Assembly (NCBI RefSeq): GCF_024684275.1
Contig: NZ_JAIKXF010000096.1
Location: 21,295-85,294, forward strand
Direction: 5' to 3'
Length of the DNA: 64,000 nt
Source: Ruminococcus sp.
Lineage (GTDB): Bacteria > Bacillota_A > Clostridia > Oscillospirales > Ruminococcaceae
The position numbers and the translations under genes are program-made. Below are positions 49,746 through 63,052 of this stretch, piece by piece; position 1 is the stretch's first letter; every line of letters begins with the position of its first letter. Under the pieces are notes generated by a model. The model saw only the letters and a list, made by a program, of their open reading frames with translations. It did not search any database and had not been told where the DNA came from.

Positions 49746-51769
49746 GAGACACAGACAGAGAACTCCTGAAAGAGCTGGTACGTCTGGACGTTTCCCAGAC
49801 TGACTGCTCAGAAACAAGGCGTGTACTCGAGACCTGCCCCGACGTGGCTGATACTCTGGCAAATCCCCTTGTTACACACGACGAAAAGCGCAGTATAATT
49901 TCCAAGCTCTTTCCCGAATCGGTTCAGAAATTCATGATAAATACCGTCCGCAGCGGCGCTGTTGGATATATCGGCGAGATACTGGACGAGTACGAGGATA
50001 TACTCCTTGACAGACAGGGCAGCATAAAGGCTGTAGTCCGCTATGTTACTCCCCTTACGGAGTCACAACAGGCTGATCTGCGCCAGTTCATCATGGACAA
50101 ATTCGTAAAAGAGGACGTGGATATAGAGTATAAGCACGATCCCGATATTATCGGCGGATTTATACTCAACGCAGGCGACCTTGAATACGACAAGAGCTAC
50201 CGCACGAGCCTCCGCCTTATGAAGGATACCCTCCAGACAAAGGCTGCTGAGTACGTGGACGCTCCTGCCGCTGTAAAAAGCAAAAACAGCGACATAATCT
50301 CAGTACTCAAAACAGAGGTGCGCGATTTTGACGTTAAGTCAGGCGCTACAGAAACAGGCTTTGTAACCCGTCTCGGCGACGGTATCGCACGAGTTTACGG
50401 CATGAATTCCGTAATGTACGGAGAGCTTGTAGAGTTTGAGACAGGTATCAGAGGTATCGTTCAGAACCTTGAAGAGAAGTCCATTGGCGTCGTTCTTCTC
50501 GGTGACGACCACGGTCTCACAGAGGGCTCATCAGTTATCAGAACAGGCAAGAGAGCAGGTATCGGCGTAAGCGACGAGCTCCTCGGACGAGTAGTTGACG
50601 CCCTCGGCTCACCTATCGACGGCCTCGGAGCTATCAAGGCTGACGATTACTTCCCTATCGAGCGTGAGGCTCCGGGTGTTATTGAGCGTAAGCCCGTAAA
50701 TACGCCGCTCCAGACAGGTATCCTTGCTATCGACTCAATGTTCCCTATCGGACGCGGACAGCGTGAGCTCATTATCGGCGACAGACAGACAGGTAAGACC
50801 TCTATCGCCGTTGATACCATAATTAATCAGAAGGGACAGGACGTTATCTGCATCTATGTTGCCATAGGTCAGAAGTCCTCTACCGTTGCACAGATCGTAA
50901 ATACACTGAAAAAATACGGCGCTATGGATTACTCCGTAGTTGTATGCGCTTCTGCCAGCGATCCTGCGCCTTTCCAGTATATATCACCGTATTCGGGTAC
51001 TGCTATCGCTGAGTACTTCATGTCAAAGGGCAAGGACGTACTCATAGTATACGATGACCTTTCAAAACACGCCGTCGCATACAGAGCCATGTCGCTTCTG
51101 CTCCACCGTCCTCCGGGACGTGAGGCTTACCCCGGCGACGTATTTTACCTCCATTCGAGACTTTTAGAGCGCTCCAGCCGTCTTGACGACGAGCACGGCG
51201 GCGGCTCACTTACAGCTCTGCCGATCATTGAAACTCTTGCAGGCGATATATCCGCTTATATCCCGACTAACGTAATATCCATTACTGACGGTCAGATATT
51301 CTTAGAGAGCGAGCTTTTCAACTCAGGTCTCCGTCCTGCGGTAAACTACGGACTCTCTGTATCCCGTGTAGGCGGCGCAGCTCAGACAAAGGCTATGAAG
51401 AAGGCTTCAGGAAATCTCCGTATCGACCTTGCTCAGTTCAAGGAAATGGAGATATTCACTCAGTTCTCCTCAGAGCTTGACCAGTCCACAACAGAGCTTC
51501 TCGATCATGGACGTATGCTCACAGAGCTTCTCAAGCAGCCCCTGTACAATCCTCTGCCCCACTACGAGCAGGTCATACTCCTCTATGCGGCACAGCATGA
51601 TTTCTTCAAGGGTATCCCCCTCAAGGATCTTAGAGAGTACCGCACAGACCTCATGACATATATCAGAAGCTACGGTCAGGATATAATCTCCGAGATAGAG
51701 GAGAAAAAGGTCCTCACCGACGATCTTGCAGACCGTATCGAAAAAATACTCACAGCTTTTGAAGAATAA
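49742..51769 (+). CDS. Fused F-type ATP synthase delta-alpha subunit, operon 1
   Basis: One 675-residue frame covers both subunits. Residues 1 to about 170 are delta/OSCP-like: [35 protein letters not shown], then [14 protein letters not shown] with the family's GG and GD turns; the first helix of the usual N-terminal domain looks short. After a small linker (about 171-182), alpha starts [18 protein letters not shown] and is complete, with Walker [10 protein letters not shown] and [20 protein letters not shown]. Normally atpH and atpA are separate genes. The same fusion occurs in operon 2, so it is not a sequencing fault. Confidence 0.95.
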   Translation: MRDTDRELLKELVRLDVSQTDCSETRRVLETCPDVADTLANPLVTHDEKRSIISKLFPESVQKFMINTVRSGAVGYIGEILDEYEDILLDRQGSIKAVVRYVTPLTESQQADLRQFIMDKFVKEDVDIEYKHDPDIIGGFILNAGDLEYDKSYRTSLRLMKDTLQTKAAEYVDAPAAVKSKNSDIISVLKTEVRDFDVKSGATETGFVTRLGDGIARVYGMNSVMYGELVEFETGIRGIVQNLEEKSIGVVLLGDDHGLTEGSSVIRTGKRAGIGVSDELLGRVVDALGSPIDGLGAIKADDYFPIEREAPGVIERKPVNTPLQTGILAIDSMFPIGRGQRELIIGDRQTGKTSIAVDTIINQKGQDVICIYVAIGQKSSTVAQIVNTLKKYGAMDYSVVVCASASDPAPFQYISPYSGTAIAEYFMSKGKDVLIVYDDLSKHAVAYRAMSLLLHRPPGREAYPGDVFYLHSRLLERSSRLDDEHGGGSLTALPIIETLAGDISAYIPTNVISITDGQIFLESELFNSGLRPAVNYGLSVSRVGGAAQTKAMKKASGNLRIDLAQFKEMEIFTQFSSELDQSTTELLDHGRMLTELLKQPLYNPLPHYEQVILLYAAQHDFFKGIPLKDLREYRTDLMTYIRSYGQDIISEIEEKKVLTDDLADRIEKILTAFEE

Positions 51770-51783
51770 GGCGGTGACAAGCT

Positions 51784-52692
51784 ATGCCTAACATGAGAGA
51801 GATCCGCGAAAGGATCGCAAGTATCCAGCAGATACTGAAAATAACAAATGCTATGTACCTCATGTCGTCCTCAAAGCTTAAAAAGGCAAGGAAGTCGCTT
51901 GAATGTACAGAGCCATACTTCTATAAGCTCCAGTCCACTATCGAAAGCGTACTTGAGCATACTCCGCACACCCGTCAGCTCTACTTCGACAGACGTAAGG
52001 ATATTCCCGAGGATAAGCGTAAAAAGGGCTATATCGTCATAACAGGCGATAAGGGACTCTGCGGAAGCTACAACCACAATATACTGAAATACACCGACCA
52101 GAAGCTTGACGAGGCCGGTGACCTTGACAACTGCTACCTTTTCGTTATGGGCCAGGTGGGCAGAATGTACTATCAGAGGCGTATAGGCAGCGATAAAAAG
52201 GCGTCCGTTGACGGCGAATTTCTCTATACCACCCAGAATCCCACGCTATACAGAGCCCGTGAGATAGCAGAGGTAGTTCTTGAAAAGTTCGGGAACCGCG
52301 AGCTGGACGAAGTTTACCTCATATACACGGATATGGTCAATTCAAGCCTTCAGGAGACAAGAACGCTCCGTCTGCTCCCCTTTGAGCGCAAGCACTTCGG
52401 CAAGGCAGCTGACGGCACTATGAAGAAGCTGCCAAAGGCTTCGTTCATGCCCTCTCCCGAGGAGGTAATGAACTATCTCATACCACAGTACGCAAAGGGT
52501 ATCATCTACGGTGCTATGGTCGAGGCATTCTGCTGCGAGCAGCAGTCCCGTATGACCGCTATGGACGCAGCTACCACCAGTGCAAAGGACATGATAAAGG
52601 ACCTTTCACTGCTCTACAACCGCGCAAGACAGGCTGCAATAACTCAGGAGATAACCGAGGTATGCGGCGGTGCACAGTCTCTCGTTGAATGA
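51784..52692 (+). CDS. atpG: F-type ATP synthase subunit gamma, operon 1
   Basis: The rotor shaft, 302 residues. The N-terminal helix MREIRERIASIQQILKITNA and SSSKLKKARKSL, the central Rossmann-like domain (VITGDKGLCGSYNHNILKY), and the C-terminal helix RMTAMDAATTSAKDMIKDL followed by RARQAAITQEITEV are all in place. Length is slightly above the usual 285-290. It is separated from atpD by 221 bp that hold four palindromic repeats, unlike operon 2 where the gap is about 40 bp. Confidence 0.96.
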   Translation: MPNMREIRERIASIQQILKITNAMYLMSSSKLKKARKSLECTEPYFYKLQSTIESVLEHTPHTRQLYFDRRKDIPEDKRKKGYIVITGDKGLCGSYNHNILKYTDQKLDEAGDLDNCYLFVMGQVGRMYYQRRIGSDKKASVDGEFLYTTQNPTLYRAREIAEVVLEKFGNRELDEVYLIYTDMVNSSLQETRTLRLLPFERKHFGKAADGTMKKLPKASFMPSPEEVMNYLIPQYAKGIIYGAMVEAFCCEQQSRMTAMDAATTSAKDMIKDLSLLYNRARQAAITQEITEVCGGAQSLVE

Positions 52693-52694
52693 TC

Positions 52695-52872
52695 GTAGGG
52701 AACGCCGCCCTCGGCGTTCCGTGTATTGCAAATAAACAAAATGAACCAATTGTAGGGGAGCCCGCCCTCGGGCTCCCGATCGAAATTATACGTCTATCGC
52801 GGGAGGGCGAGGGCGCCCTCCCCTACATAATGTTACATAAATTATGTGGAACGCCGAGGCGGCGTTCTCTAC
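52695..52872. repeat. Cluster of four GTAGGGG-family palindromes between atpG and atpD
   Basis: Units at 52695-52721 and 52752-52778 read in the plus direction (GTAGGGAACGCCGCCCTCGG and GTAGGGGAGCCCGCCCTCGG starts). Units at 52800-52826 and 52846-52872 are in the opposite direction (ending CCCCTAC and CTCTAC). Each can form a GC-rich hairpin. The cluster interrupts an otherwise tight operon. Confidence 0.8.
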
Positions 52873-52898
52873 AATAGGTTTATCCCAAATTCTCTTAA

Positions 52899-54305
<1,407 letters not shown>

Positions 54306-54320
54306 AAGGGAGGCTTAACT

Positions 54321-54731
54321 ATGGCTAAGACCTTTCACCTTGAAATAATCGCTACAGACCGCGTATTCTTCAGCGGCGAGACCGAGCACCTCGTTATAAC
54401 CGCTATAGACGGACTTCTCGGTATAATGGCAGGACATGAGCCGCTGGTAACCTGTTTACCTACAGGCGAGCTGAAGTACCTCGTGGACGGCGAATGGAAA
54501 TACGCCGCTATATCCGAGGGCTTCATACAGGTAATGCCGGATTCGTCCATAATCCTTGCAGAGACCTGCGAGCTCCCCGAGGAAATCGACATCAAACGTG
54601 CTCAGGAAGCCCGTGAACGCGCCGAGGAACGCCTCAGACAGAAGCAGAGCATCAAGGAGTATTATGAAACTCAGGCTGCTCTCAACCGCGCTATGAACCG
54701 ACTGAAAATATCGCAGAAGCATTTCAAGTAA
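54321..54731 (+). CDS. atpC: F-type ATP synthase subunit epsilon, operon 1
   Basis: A 136-residue subunit with an N-terminal beta-sandwich (1-85; AIDGLLGIMAGHEPLVTCL is the GxLGI-x-x-GH-x-P motif) and a C-terminal helical hairpin (about 90-136, RAQEARERAEERLRQKQSIK). This is the regulatory rotor subunit. It is the last gene of operon 1 and is followed by a strong terminator. Confidence 0.96.
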   Translation: MAKTFHLEIIATDRVFFSGETEHLVITAIDGLLGIMAGHEPLVTCLPTGELKYLVDGEWKYAAISEGFIQVMPDSSIILAETCELPEEIDIKRAQEARERAEERLRQKQSIKEYYETQAALNRAMNRLKISQKHFK

Positions 54732-54732
54732 T

Positions 54733-54760
54733 AAAAAAGCACTCCGACGGAGTGCTTTTT
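54733..54760 (+). terminator. Rho-independent terminator of ATP synthase operon 1
   Basis: Stem AAAAGCACTCC / GGAGTGCTTTT with GAC loop (54735-54759) and T-run. The A-run on the left could let it work in both directions. Confidence 0.93.
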
Positions 54761-54778
54761 ATTATGCTAAAAATTTAT

Positions 54779-54798
54779 GGGCGAACAGTATTCGCCCC
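54779..54798 (-). repeat. Short palindromic repeat related to the GTAGGGG family
   Basis: GGGCGAA - CAGTA - TTCGCCC, with GTGGGGCGAATACTG read on the minus strand. It lies between the two facing terminators. Confidence 0.5.
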
Positions 54799-54800
54799 AC

Positions 54801-54830
54801 AAATAAAACCGTCCGCTCAAGCGGACGGTC
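54801..54830 (-). terminator. Rho-independent terminator of secDF
   Basis: On the minus strand ACCGTCCGCT / AGCGGACGGT (54808-54829) followed by TTTTATTT. It begins six bases after the secF stop. Confidence 0.9.
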
Positions 54831-54836
54831 TTTGTT

Positions 54837-55811
54837 TTACTTTGAAGCTTTTCCCTTTGCAGCTCTCTTGTTCATCCACCATGACCATGTTACAGGTGCA
54901 ACGAAGAGTGATGAGAACGTACCTGAGATAAGTCCCATCATAAGCGGAACAGAGAAGCTGAGGAGCGAATCATAGCCTGTTACCATAACAACTATTGTTA
55001 CTACCAGCATTGTACCGATAGTTGTGATAGATGTTCTGATAGAACGTGTAAGCGACTGTGTGCAGCTTACATTGATAAGCTCGTTAAGAGAAGCCTTTGG
55101 CATAAGCTTGCGGTTCTCTCTGATTCTGTCGTAGATAACGATAGTATTGTTGATAGAGTAACCGAGAATTGTAAGAAGTACTGCAACGGTATTTGAGTTG
55201 AATTCAAATCCGAAGAGAATATTGATAGTTATTGCAACGAGGAGGTCGTGGCAGAGAGCGAATATTGAGCATACACCTGCTGACCAACCGCCTATTCTGC
55301 GGAATCTTATAGCGATATAGATGATAACTATAAGAGCTGCGAAAGCAATAGCTACGAGACACTTGATGAAGAACTCACGACCTGTTGACGGGTTAACGTC
55401 GTTTGAGTCAAAGAGTTCGATCTCGTTGTTCGGGAACTTCTCCTGAAGCTTGTTAGTAAGCTCAGACTGCCTGTCGCCTGTGAAGCCTTCCTTTGTGCTG
55501 AATGAGATAGTTATCTGCTTGTCGCCTGTTGAGATACTCTCACCCTTGCGGACGTTAACGGAAGTATCAACAATTTCCTTAACTGCCTTTTCGACCTCAG
55601 CAGTGTCAACATCACCGCTGTAGGTATAAGTCATCATAGTACCGCCCTTGAACTCGATAGCGATATTCACGCCTCTGATGATAAGTCCGACGATAAGAGC
55701 GATAACAACACCGATAACGATGCTGAGTATCATTTTTTTCTTTCCGGTGATGTTATAAACCTTTTCAGGCATGAGTGCCTCTATATCCTTTTTAGTATTT
55801 TTAGTACTCAT
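54837..55811 (-). CDS. secF: Protein translocase subunit SecF
   Basis: A 324-residue membrane subunit of the SecDF complex, which uses the ion gradient to help preprotein export. It has a first membrane segment (about 27-47), an extracytoplasmic domain beginning IEFKGGTMMTYTY, and five further membrane segments with the conserved NNTIVIYDRIREN and ITTIGTMLVV regions. Its ATG overlaps the secD stop by four bases. An extended cytoplasmic N-terminus (about 25 residues) is present. Confidence 0.96.
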   Translation of the reverse strand: MSTKNTKKDIEALMPEKVYNITGKKKMILSIVIGVVIALIVGLIIRGVNIAIEFKGGTMMTYTYSGDVDTAEVEKAVKEIVDTSVNVRKGESISTGDKQITISFSTKEGFTGDRQSELTNKLQEKFPNNEIELFDSNDVNPSTGREFFIKCLVAIAFAALIVIIYIAIRFRRIGGWSAGVCSIFALCHDLLVAITINILFGFEFNSNTVAVLLTILGYSINNTIVIYDRIRENRKLMPKASLNELINVSCTQSLTRSIRTSITTIGTMLVVTIVVMVTGYDSLLSFSVPLMMGLISGTFSSLFVAPVTWSWWMNKRAAKGKASK

Positions 55812-57226
55812 TCTGCATCACCTCCGTAAAGCTTTTTACTTTTAAAGCATTTGAACTTTGAAAGTGATGTAACCATAAGTCTTGAAGCGAACACACCCAT
55901 TACGAAGTTGAGTATAACACCTGCGAGGAGTGTGAAGCCGAATGAATAAACGAAACCTTCAGCAGTTGCTCCGAACATGAAGAATATAGTCTTGTTGAGT
56001 ATCTTTGAGAAGAAGCTTGAAGGAACACCGAATGCACCCATAAGGATAACAGCGATGATAACGTTTGTTATATTACCGTCAAGGATAGCAGAGAAAGCTC
56101 TCTTGTAAGCGACCTTGATAGCACCATCGAGGCTCTTGCCTGATCTGAGCTCTTCCTTGATACGCTCACCTGTGATGATATTAGCGTCAACGCCCATACC
56201 AACAGCGAGGATGATACCTGCGATACCTGGGATAGTAAGAGTTGAACCCGGCATGAATCCGAACCAGCCTGTTACGAATGCGATAGAACCTGTGATCTGT
56301 CCCATAAGAGCGAGAACTGCAACGAATCCCGGAAGTCTGTAAAGGAATACCATATATACTGCGATAAATGCAAAAGCAATACCGGCAGCAAGAAGTATAG
56401 CATCGAGTGAACCCTCACCCATTGTAGGTGAGATAGTATTTGTGCTCTTTGTCTCCATTTTGAAAGGAAGAGCACCGCCGTTGATCTGGTCAGCGAGCTT
56501 CTTAGCTGAATCGTAAGTAAAGTTACCGGTTATAACAGCACTTCCGTCTGTGATAACTGAATTTACGGAAGGAGCAGAGATCTGCTCATCATCCATCCAG
56601 ATAGCGATCGGAACGCCTGAGCTCATAGCCTGACTTGTAGCGTTTGCGAATTTATCTTTACCTGTATCTTTAAGTTTAAGCTGAACAACATATTCCATCT
56701 GCTTGGAATTTTCGTTGTTCTGACGACCTACTGAAGCTGACTCTACATCTCCGCCCTGTAAAACCACTTCACCGCTGTAAGCGTTCTTACCTGTTACGTC
56801 GGTAGTAGTCTCAGTACCCATACGGAAAGTGAGCTCAGCCATTTCGCCGAGTTCCTTTACGGATGACTCAGGGTCGAAGTCTTCTTCGCCTGCCTGCCAA
56901 GGGAAACGAACAATGATTCTGTTACTTTTGCTGTCGCTGTAGACCTCACTGTCGGTGATACCCAGAGATGAAAGTCTGGTCTTGATGATCTCTGTAGCAG
57001 CATCGAGCTGATCAGAAGATGCATCATAGTCATCTGCCGGCTCAAAAGTAGCGTCAACACCGCCCTTGATATCGATACCAAGACGGATGTCGTCAACACC
57101 CTTGATTATAGTTTTCGGTATATCACCATATCTGTAGTCTACACCGAAAATAGCAGAGCATGAAAACAGTGCGATAATAGCAACGACAATGAAGAAAGTT
57201 GATTTGCCGATCTTTTTCACGGTCAA
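55808..57226 (-). CDS. secD: Protein translocase subunit SecD
   Basis: A 472-residue membrane subunit. It has a first membrane segment (about 8-28), the conserved LGIDIKGGVDATFEP region, a compact extracytoplasmic P1-like domain with IIKTRLSSLGITDSEV, and five C-terminal membrane segments. The RND-type motif GVDANIITGERIKEELR is followed by DGNITNVIIAV (Gly where Ala is usual in DAN). Translated ahead of SecF from one transcript. SecDF lies between two large ATP synthase operons. Confidence 0.96.
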   Translation of the reverse strand: MTVKKIGKSTFFIVVAIIALFSCSAIFGVDYRYGDIPKTIIKGVDDIRLGIDIKGGVDATFEPADDYDASSDQLDAATEIIKTRLSSLGITDSEVYSDSKSNRIIVRFPWQAGEEDFDPESSVKELGEMAELTFRMGTETTTDVTGKNAYSGEVVLQGGDVESASVGRQNNENSKQMEYVVQLKLKDTGKDKFANATSQAMSSGVPIAIWMDDEQISAPSVNSVITDGSAVITGNFTYDSAKKLADQINGGALPFKMETKSTNTISPTMGEGSLDAILLAAGIAFAFIAVYMVFLYRLPGFVAVLALMGQITGSIAFVTGWFGFMPGSTLTIPGIAGIILAVGMGVDANIITGERIKEELRSGKSLDGAIKVAYKRAFSAILDGNITNVIIAVILMGAFGVPSSFFSKILNKTIFFMFGATAEGFVYSFGFTLLAGVILNFVMGVFASRLMVTSLSKFKCFKSKKLYGGDAE

Positions 57227-57319
57227 TGCCTCCTAATTATTTCGGACTTTTTCTCCGGCATGACAGATACGCTGCCGGCAGTACGTCCTTTTATTTCTGT
57301 CTCTGTGACAATTACAATT

Positions 57320-57348
57320 ATTGTACTATATTTTTGCATAAAAGTCAA
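57320..57348 (-). promoter_or_regulatory. SigA-type promoter of secDF
   Basis: On the minus strand TTGACT (57343-57348), 17-bp spacer, TACAAT (57320-57325). A CCGGCA/TGCCGG inverted repeat (57270-57296) lies in the leader. Confidence 0.85.
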
Positions 57349-57423
57349 GTATATAAGGAATAAATATTAATAATTCAAAATTATGCACAATTGTATCTGC
57401 GATTAATTTTGCATAATGCATAA

Positions 57424-57447
57424 ATCCCCCATTCACTGGAATGGGGG
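57424..57447 (-). terminator. Probable terminator of ATP synthase operon 2
   Basis: CCCCCATTC / GAATGGGGG with a four-base loop (57426-57447), just after the atpC stop on the minus strand. The following run (ATTTATG) is poor in T, so efficiency is uncertain. Confidence 0.7.
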
Positions 57448-57454
57448 ACACATC

Positions 57455-57865
57455 TCACTTGAAATGCTTTTGTGATACTTTAAGGCGATTCATAGCACGG
57501 TTCAGGGCAGCCTGAGTCTGATAATACTCTTTGATGCTCTGTTTTTGTCTGAGCTTTTCTTTAGCTCTTTCTCTTGCCTCTTCAGCACGCTTTATATCTA
57601 TTTCCTCCGGAAGTTCACAGGAATCCGCAAGGATGACCGACTTATCAGGCATTACCTGTATAAATCCGTCTGATATAGCGGCATATCGCCATTTTCCGTC
57701 CACCATGTATTTCAGCTCTCCGGCAGGAAGGGCAGTTACGAGCGGTTCATGACCGGCAAGTATTCCCAGAAGTCCGTCTATAGCAGTTATAACAAGGTGT
57801 TCACAGTCGCCCTTATAGAATATACGGTCAGTAGTGACTATCTCAAGGTGAAAGGTCTTAGCCAT
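57455..57865 (-). CDS. atpC: F-type ATP synthase subunit epsilon, operon 2
   Basis: A 136-residue subunit collinear with the operon 1 copy, with the same beta-sandwich motif (DGLLGILAGHEPLVTALPAG) and C-terminal helical hairpin ending MNRLKVSQKHFK. Differences are scattered and conservative. It is the last gene of operon 2, 12 bp after atpD. Confidence 0.96.
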   Translation of the reverse strand: MAKTFHLEIVTTDRIFYKGDCEHLVITAIDGLLGILAGHEPLVTALPAGELKYMVDGKWRYAAISDGFIQVMPDKSVILADSCELPEEIDIKRAEEARERAKEKLRQKQSIKEYYQTQAALNRAMNRLKVSQKHFK

Positions 57866-57877
57866 AATGCTCCTCCC

Positions 57878-59284
<1,407 letters not shown>

Positions 59285-59315
59285 TCATACCCCTTTCATA
59301 AAGAGTATCTGCTTA

Positions 59316-60233
59316 TCATTCATTATTTTCATCAAGGCTTGCTGCACCGCCGCAGACCTCTGTGATCTCCTGAGTGATAGCTGCCTGTCTTGCACGGTTA
59401 TAGAGAAGTGACAGGTCTTTTATCATATCTTTTGCACTTGTAGTAGCAGCGTCCATAGCGGTCATTCTTGACTGCTGTTCACAGCAGAAAGCCTCGACCA
59501 TAGCACCGTAGATTATACCCTTGGCATAATTTGGTATCAGATGCGACATAACTTCCTCCGGTGAAGGCAGGAATGAAGCTTTAGGCAGCTTTCTCATAGT
59601 ACCGTCCGGAGATTTTCCGAAATGTCTGCGTTCAAAAGGCAGAAGCTGGACAGTTCTTGTCTCCTGAAGATTAGAGTTAACCATATCCGTATACAATACA
59701 TATACTTCATCGAGCTCGCCGTTCTCGAACTTATCAAGAATGAGCTGAGCTATCTCCATAGCCCTGTACAGGGTAGGATTCTGGGTAGTATAAAGGAATT
59801 CGCCGTCTACCGAAGCTTTCGAGCTGTTCCTGTTGCGGTTCGTGAAATACTGTCTTCCCACCTGACCTATTACGAAAAGGTAGCAGTTGCTTATATCCGC
59901 AGACTTTGCAAGCTCCTGTTCGGTATATTTCAGGATATTATGGTTATAGCTTCCGCACAGACCCTTATCGGCAGTAACGACGATATATCCTTTTTTACGC
60001 TTTTCCGGCGGAATATCGCTTCTGCGGTCGAAATACATCTGGCGGGTATGGGGAGTATGTTCAAGAACGCTCTCGATAGTCTCCTGAAGCTTATAGAAAT
60101 ACGGCTCTGTAGCTTCCAGCGACTTCCTTGCCTTTTTTAATTTAGATGAGGACATAAGGTACATGGCGTTAGTGATCTTCAATATCTGCTGGATACTGGC
60201 GATACGCTCTCTGATCTCTCTCATGTTAGCCAT
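59316..60233 (-). CDS. atpG: F-type ATP synthase subunit gamma, operon 2
   Basis: A 305-residue rotor shaft, collinear with operon 1 gamma. Both terminal helices are conserved (MREIRERIASIQQILKITNA and AMDAATTSAKDMIKDL). The central part varies more between the copies, for example TNRNRNSSKASVDGEF against QRRIGSDKKASVDGEF. The operon 2 gene lacks the downstream repeat cluster seen in operon 1. Confidence 0.96.
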   Translation of the reverse strand: MANMREIRERIASIQQILKITNAMYLMSSSKLKKARKSLEATEPYFYKLQETIESVLEHTPHTRQMYFDRRSDIPPEKRKKGYIVVTADKGLCGSYNHNILKYTEQELAKSADISNCYLFVIGQVGRQYFTNRNRNSSKASVDGEFLYTTQNPTLYRAMEIAQLILDKFENGELDEVYVLYTDMVNSNLQETRTVQLLPFERRHFGKSPDGTMRKLPKASFLPSPEEVMSHLIPNYAKGIIYGAMVEAFCCEQQSRMTAMDAATTSAKDMIKDLSLLYNRARQAAITQEITEVCGGAASLDENNE

Positions 60234-60244
60234 AATGTCACCTC

Positions 60245-62281
60245 TTATTCTTCAAAAGCAGTAACTATACGCTCGATACGCTCCATGAGGTCATCTGTAA
60301 GGACTTTATTTTCCTCGATCTCATTGATTATATCCTGACCATAGGTATTGATATAGCTCATAAGGTCGCTGCAGTATTCTTTGAGTTCCTTTATAGGGAT
60401 ACCTCTGAAAAGATCATGCTGAGCCGCATAGAGGAGTATTACCTGTTCATAGTGCGGATGAGGATTATAGAGCGGCTGTTTCAGCAGCTCTGTAAGCATA
60501 TGACCGTGATCCAGAAGGTCAGTTGTAGCCTGATCCAGTTCTGACGAGAACTGTGTGAATATTTCCATTTCCTTGAACTGAGCAAGGTCGATACGAAGAT
60601 TTCCGGCAGCTTTTTTCATAGCCTTTGTCTGAGCAGCACCGCCTACACGGGATACTGAAAGTCCGTAGTTTACAGCCGGTCGCAGACCAGAGTTGAAAAG
60701 TTCGCTTTCAAGGAATATCTGTCCGTCAGTGATAGAGATAACGTTTGTAGGGATATAAGCTGAAATATCGCCTGCAAGAGTCTCTATTATCGGCAGAGCT
60801 GTAAGTGAACCGCCGCCGTGTTCGTCATCCAGACGGCTTGAACGCTCAAGAAGTCTTGAATGGAGGTAGAATACGTCACCCGGGTAAGCTTCACGTCCCG
60901 GAGGTCTGTGGAGCAGAAGTGACATAGCTCTGTATGCAACGGCGTGTTTTGAAAGGTCATCATATACTATAAGTACATCCTTGCCCTTTGACATAAAGTA
61001 TTCAGCAATAGCAGTACCTGAATAAGGCGAGATATACTGGAATGGTGCAGGGTCGCTGGCAGATGCACAAACAACTACAGAGTAGTCCATAGCACCGTAT
61101 TTTTTAAGTGTGCTTACGACCTGTGCAACAGTAGAGGACTTCTGTCCTATAGCAACATAAACGCAGATAACGTCCTGACCCTTCTGATTTATGATAGTAT
61201 CGATAGCGATAGAGGTCTTACCGGTCTGTCTGTCGCCGATAATAAGCTCACGCTGACCTCTTCCTATAGGGAACATAGAGTCGATAGCGAGTATACCGGT
61301 CTGAAGCGGCACATTTACAGGCTTACGCTCGATAACTCCCGGAGCTTCACGCTCGATAGGGAAGTAGTCCTCAGCATTTATAGCTCCGAGTCCGTCTATA
61401 GGTGAACCGAGAGCATCCACAACTCTGCCGAGAAGAGCATCACTTACACCGATACCGGCTCTTTTGCCTGTTCTTATAACAGATGAGCCCTCAGTAAGTC
61501 CGTGATCGTCACCGAGCAAAACTACTCCGACGGTCTTTTCTTCAAGGTTCTGAACTATACCACGGATACCGGTCTCAAATTCAACAAGTTCGCCGTACAT
61601 TACGGAATTCATTCCACGCACTCTTGCAATACCGTCACCAAGACGTGTAATGAAGCCTGTCTCAGTAGCACCGGCTTTTACATCGAAGTCCTTGACTTCG
61701 GTTTTAAGTACAGAGATTATGTCTCCGGTTTTACCGGAAGCTATCTTCTTGCTGTCGGCTTGATCGACGTACTCAGCAGCCTTATTGTGAAGGCTTTCCT
61801 TCATAAGGCGGAGACTTGTACGGTAGCTCTTATCGTACTCAACATCGCCTGCATTGAGGATGAAACCGCCTATAATATCCGGATCGTGGCGATATTCGAT
61901 GATAACATCGTCCTTGACGAATTTCTCCATGATATATTTGCGGAGATCAGCCTGCTGTGACTCTGTTAAAGGAGTAACATAGCGGACTACAGCACGGATG
62001 CTTCCGTCCTTTTCGATAAGATAGTCCATATACTCATCGAGTATAGCAGTTATTCTGTCAGCAGAACCGCCTTTTACGGCATTGAAAACGAATTTATGTA
62101 CACTTTCCGGAAAGAGCTTTTTAATGATATTCTTCTTCTCATCCTGTGTTACCAGAGGATTTCCGAGAGTATCGACTGCATCAGGGCATGAAGAGAGTAT
62201 ATTTTTTGTTTCCTCAGCATCTTCCTGAGGCACTTCTAAGCGGATAAGTTCATTCAGAAGGTCTTTTTCAAAATCGTTCAT
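60245..62281 (-). CDS. Fused F-type ATP synthase delta-alpha subunit, operon 2
   Basis: One 678-residue frame. The delta part (1 to about 170) has [35 protein letters not shown] and [14 protein letters not shown]. The linker is slightly longer than in operon 1 ([18 protein letters not shown]). The alpha part starts [18 protein letters not shown] and carries GDRQTGKTS and the full C-terminal domain. The delta regions of the two copies have diverged more than the alpha regions. Start and atpF stop share one base. The fusion must predate the split of the two operons. Confidence 0.95.
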   Translation of the reverse strand: MNDFEKDLLNELIRLEVPQEDAEETKNILSSCPDAVDTLGNPLVTQDEKKNIIKKLFPESVHKFVFNAVKGGSADRITAILDEYMDYLIEKDGSIRAVVRYVTPLTESQQADLRKYIMEKFVKDDVIIEYRHDPDIIGGFILNAGDVEYDKSYRTSLRLMKESLHNKAAEYVDQADSKKIASGKTGDIISVLKTEVKDFDVKAGATETGFITRLGDGIARVRGMNSVMYGELVEFETGIRGIVQNLEEKTVGVVLLGDDHGLTEGSSVIRTGKRAGIGVSDALLGRVVDALGSPIDGLGAINAEDYFPIEREAPGVIERKPVNVPLQTGILAIDSMFPIGRGQRELIIGDRQTGKTSIAIDTIINQKGQDVICVYVAIGQKSSTVAQVVSTLKKYGAMDYSVVVCASASDPAPFQYISPYSGTAIAEYFMSKGKDVLIVYDDLSKHAVAYRAMSLLLHRPPGREAYPGDVFYLHSRLLERSSRLDDEHGGGSLTALPIIETLAGDISAYIPTNVISITDGQIFLESELFNSGLRPAVNYGLSVSRVGGAAQTKAMKKAAGNLRIDLAQFKEMEIFTQFSSELDQATTDLLDHGHMLTELLKQPLYNPHPHYEQVILLYAAQHDLFRGIPIKELKEYCSDLMSYINTYGQDIINEIEENKVLTDDLMERIERIVTAFEE

Positions 62282-62769
62282 TACTTTCCGCCCTCCTCTT
62301 CAGAGAGGAATTTATCTACGAGACGGCGGTTCTTCTCGTCATCGACATTCTCACCGATGATCTTTGAAGCGGCTTCTATAGCGAGATCTGCGATCTCTGT
62401 CTGAGCCTGAGCGAGAACTCTCTTACGCTCTGTCTCTATAGCCTTATTAGCGTCAGCAACGATCTGATCTGCTTCCTCCTGAGATCTGCGGATCATAGCA
62501 GCCTTTTCTGATTCAGCTTCCTCATGAGCCTTCATGAGTATCTTCTGAGCCTCTGCCTTAGCGTCGCCTATATCGTCGGCATACTGCTGTTTGAGAGCCT
62601 CTGCCTCCTCACGGGACTTCTTTGCGTTATCAATATCATCCTGAATAGAGCGTGTACGCTCATCCATCATTTTTCTGATAGGTTTGAAAAGGAATATTTT
62701 CATAAGTATAAACAGCAATACAAGGTTTATCGCTGCCCATATAAAGTTCCAGATGTCTATATCCAGCAT
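62281..62769 (-). CDS. atpF: F-type ATP synthase subunit b, operon 2
   Basis: The peripheral-stalk subunit of 162 residues, the same length as the operon 1 copy. One N-terminal membrane helix (about 8-28, [17 protein letters not shown]), a long charged coiled coil, and a C-terminus identical in its core to operon 1 ([20 protein letters not shown]). Coupled to the delta-alpha gene by a one-base overlap. Confidence 0.96.
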   Translation of the reverse strand: MLDIDIWNFIWAAINLVLLFILMKIFLFKPIRKMMDERTRSIQDDIDNAKKSREEAEALKQQYADDIGDAKAEAQKILMKAHEEAESEKAAMIRRSQEEADQIVADANKAIETERKRVLAQAQTEIADLAIEAASKIIGENVDDEKNRRLVDKFLSEEEGGK

Positions 62770-62808
62770 AATATCCTTCCCTCCTTTATATATTTAAGTA
62801 ATAGTACA

Positions 62809-63030
62809 TCATTTAAGGAAAAGTATGATGAGCAGAGCGATTACGAAACCGTAAATAGCTGTAGCCTCTGCGAGAGCACATCCGAGAAGGAGTGCTTTAT
62901 TTATATCGCCCTTTGCTTCCGGCTGACGTGCGATAGCGTCAGCAGCCTTTGATGTTGCGATACCGATACCGATACCTGCTCCTGCACCTGTAAGTACAGC
63001 AAGACCTGCACCTATTGCGATCATTCCCAT
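62809..63030 (-). CDS. atpE: F-type ATP synthase subunit c, operon 2, second copy
   Basis: A 73-residue proteolipid with GAGAGIGIGIATSKAADAI in helix 1, the ARQPEAKGD loop and Glu55 in ALAEATAIYG. As in operon 1, the helix-1 Gln and the Ser after Glu needed for sodium are replaced (Ile and Ala), so proton coupling is inferred. It differs from the neighbouring copy by one residue (Arg for Lys in the loop). Confidence 0.97.
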   Translation of the reverse strand: MGMIAIGAGLAVLTGAGAGIGIGIATSKAADAIARQPEAKGDINKALLLGCALAEATAIYGFVIALLIILFLK

Positions 63031-63052
63031 ATCTTTTTACCTCCGTTAGCGA

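Noticed and set aside
49020..49862. Long minus-strand open frame opposite atpE-atpF
   Set aside because: Antisense to conserved ATP synthase genes; its residues look like a frame shadow (Leu/Ser/Cys-rich) and no start site fits.
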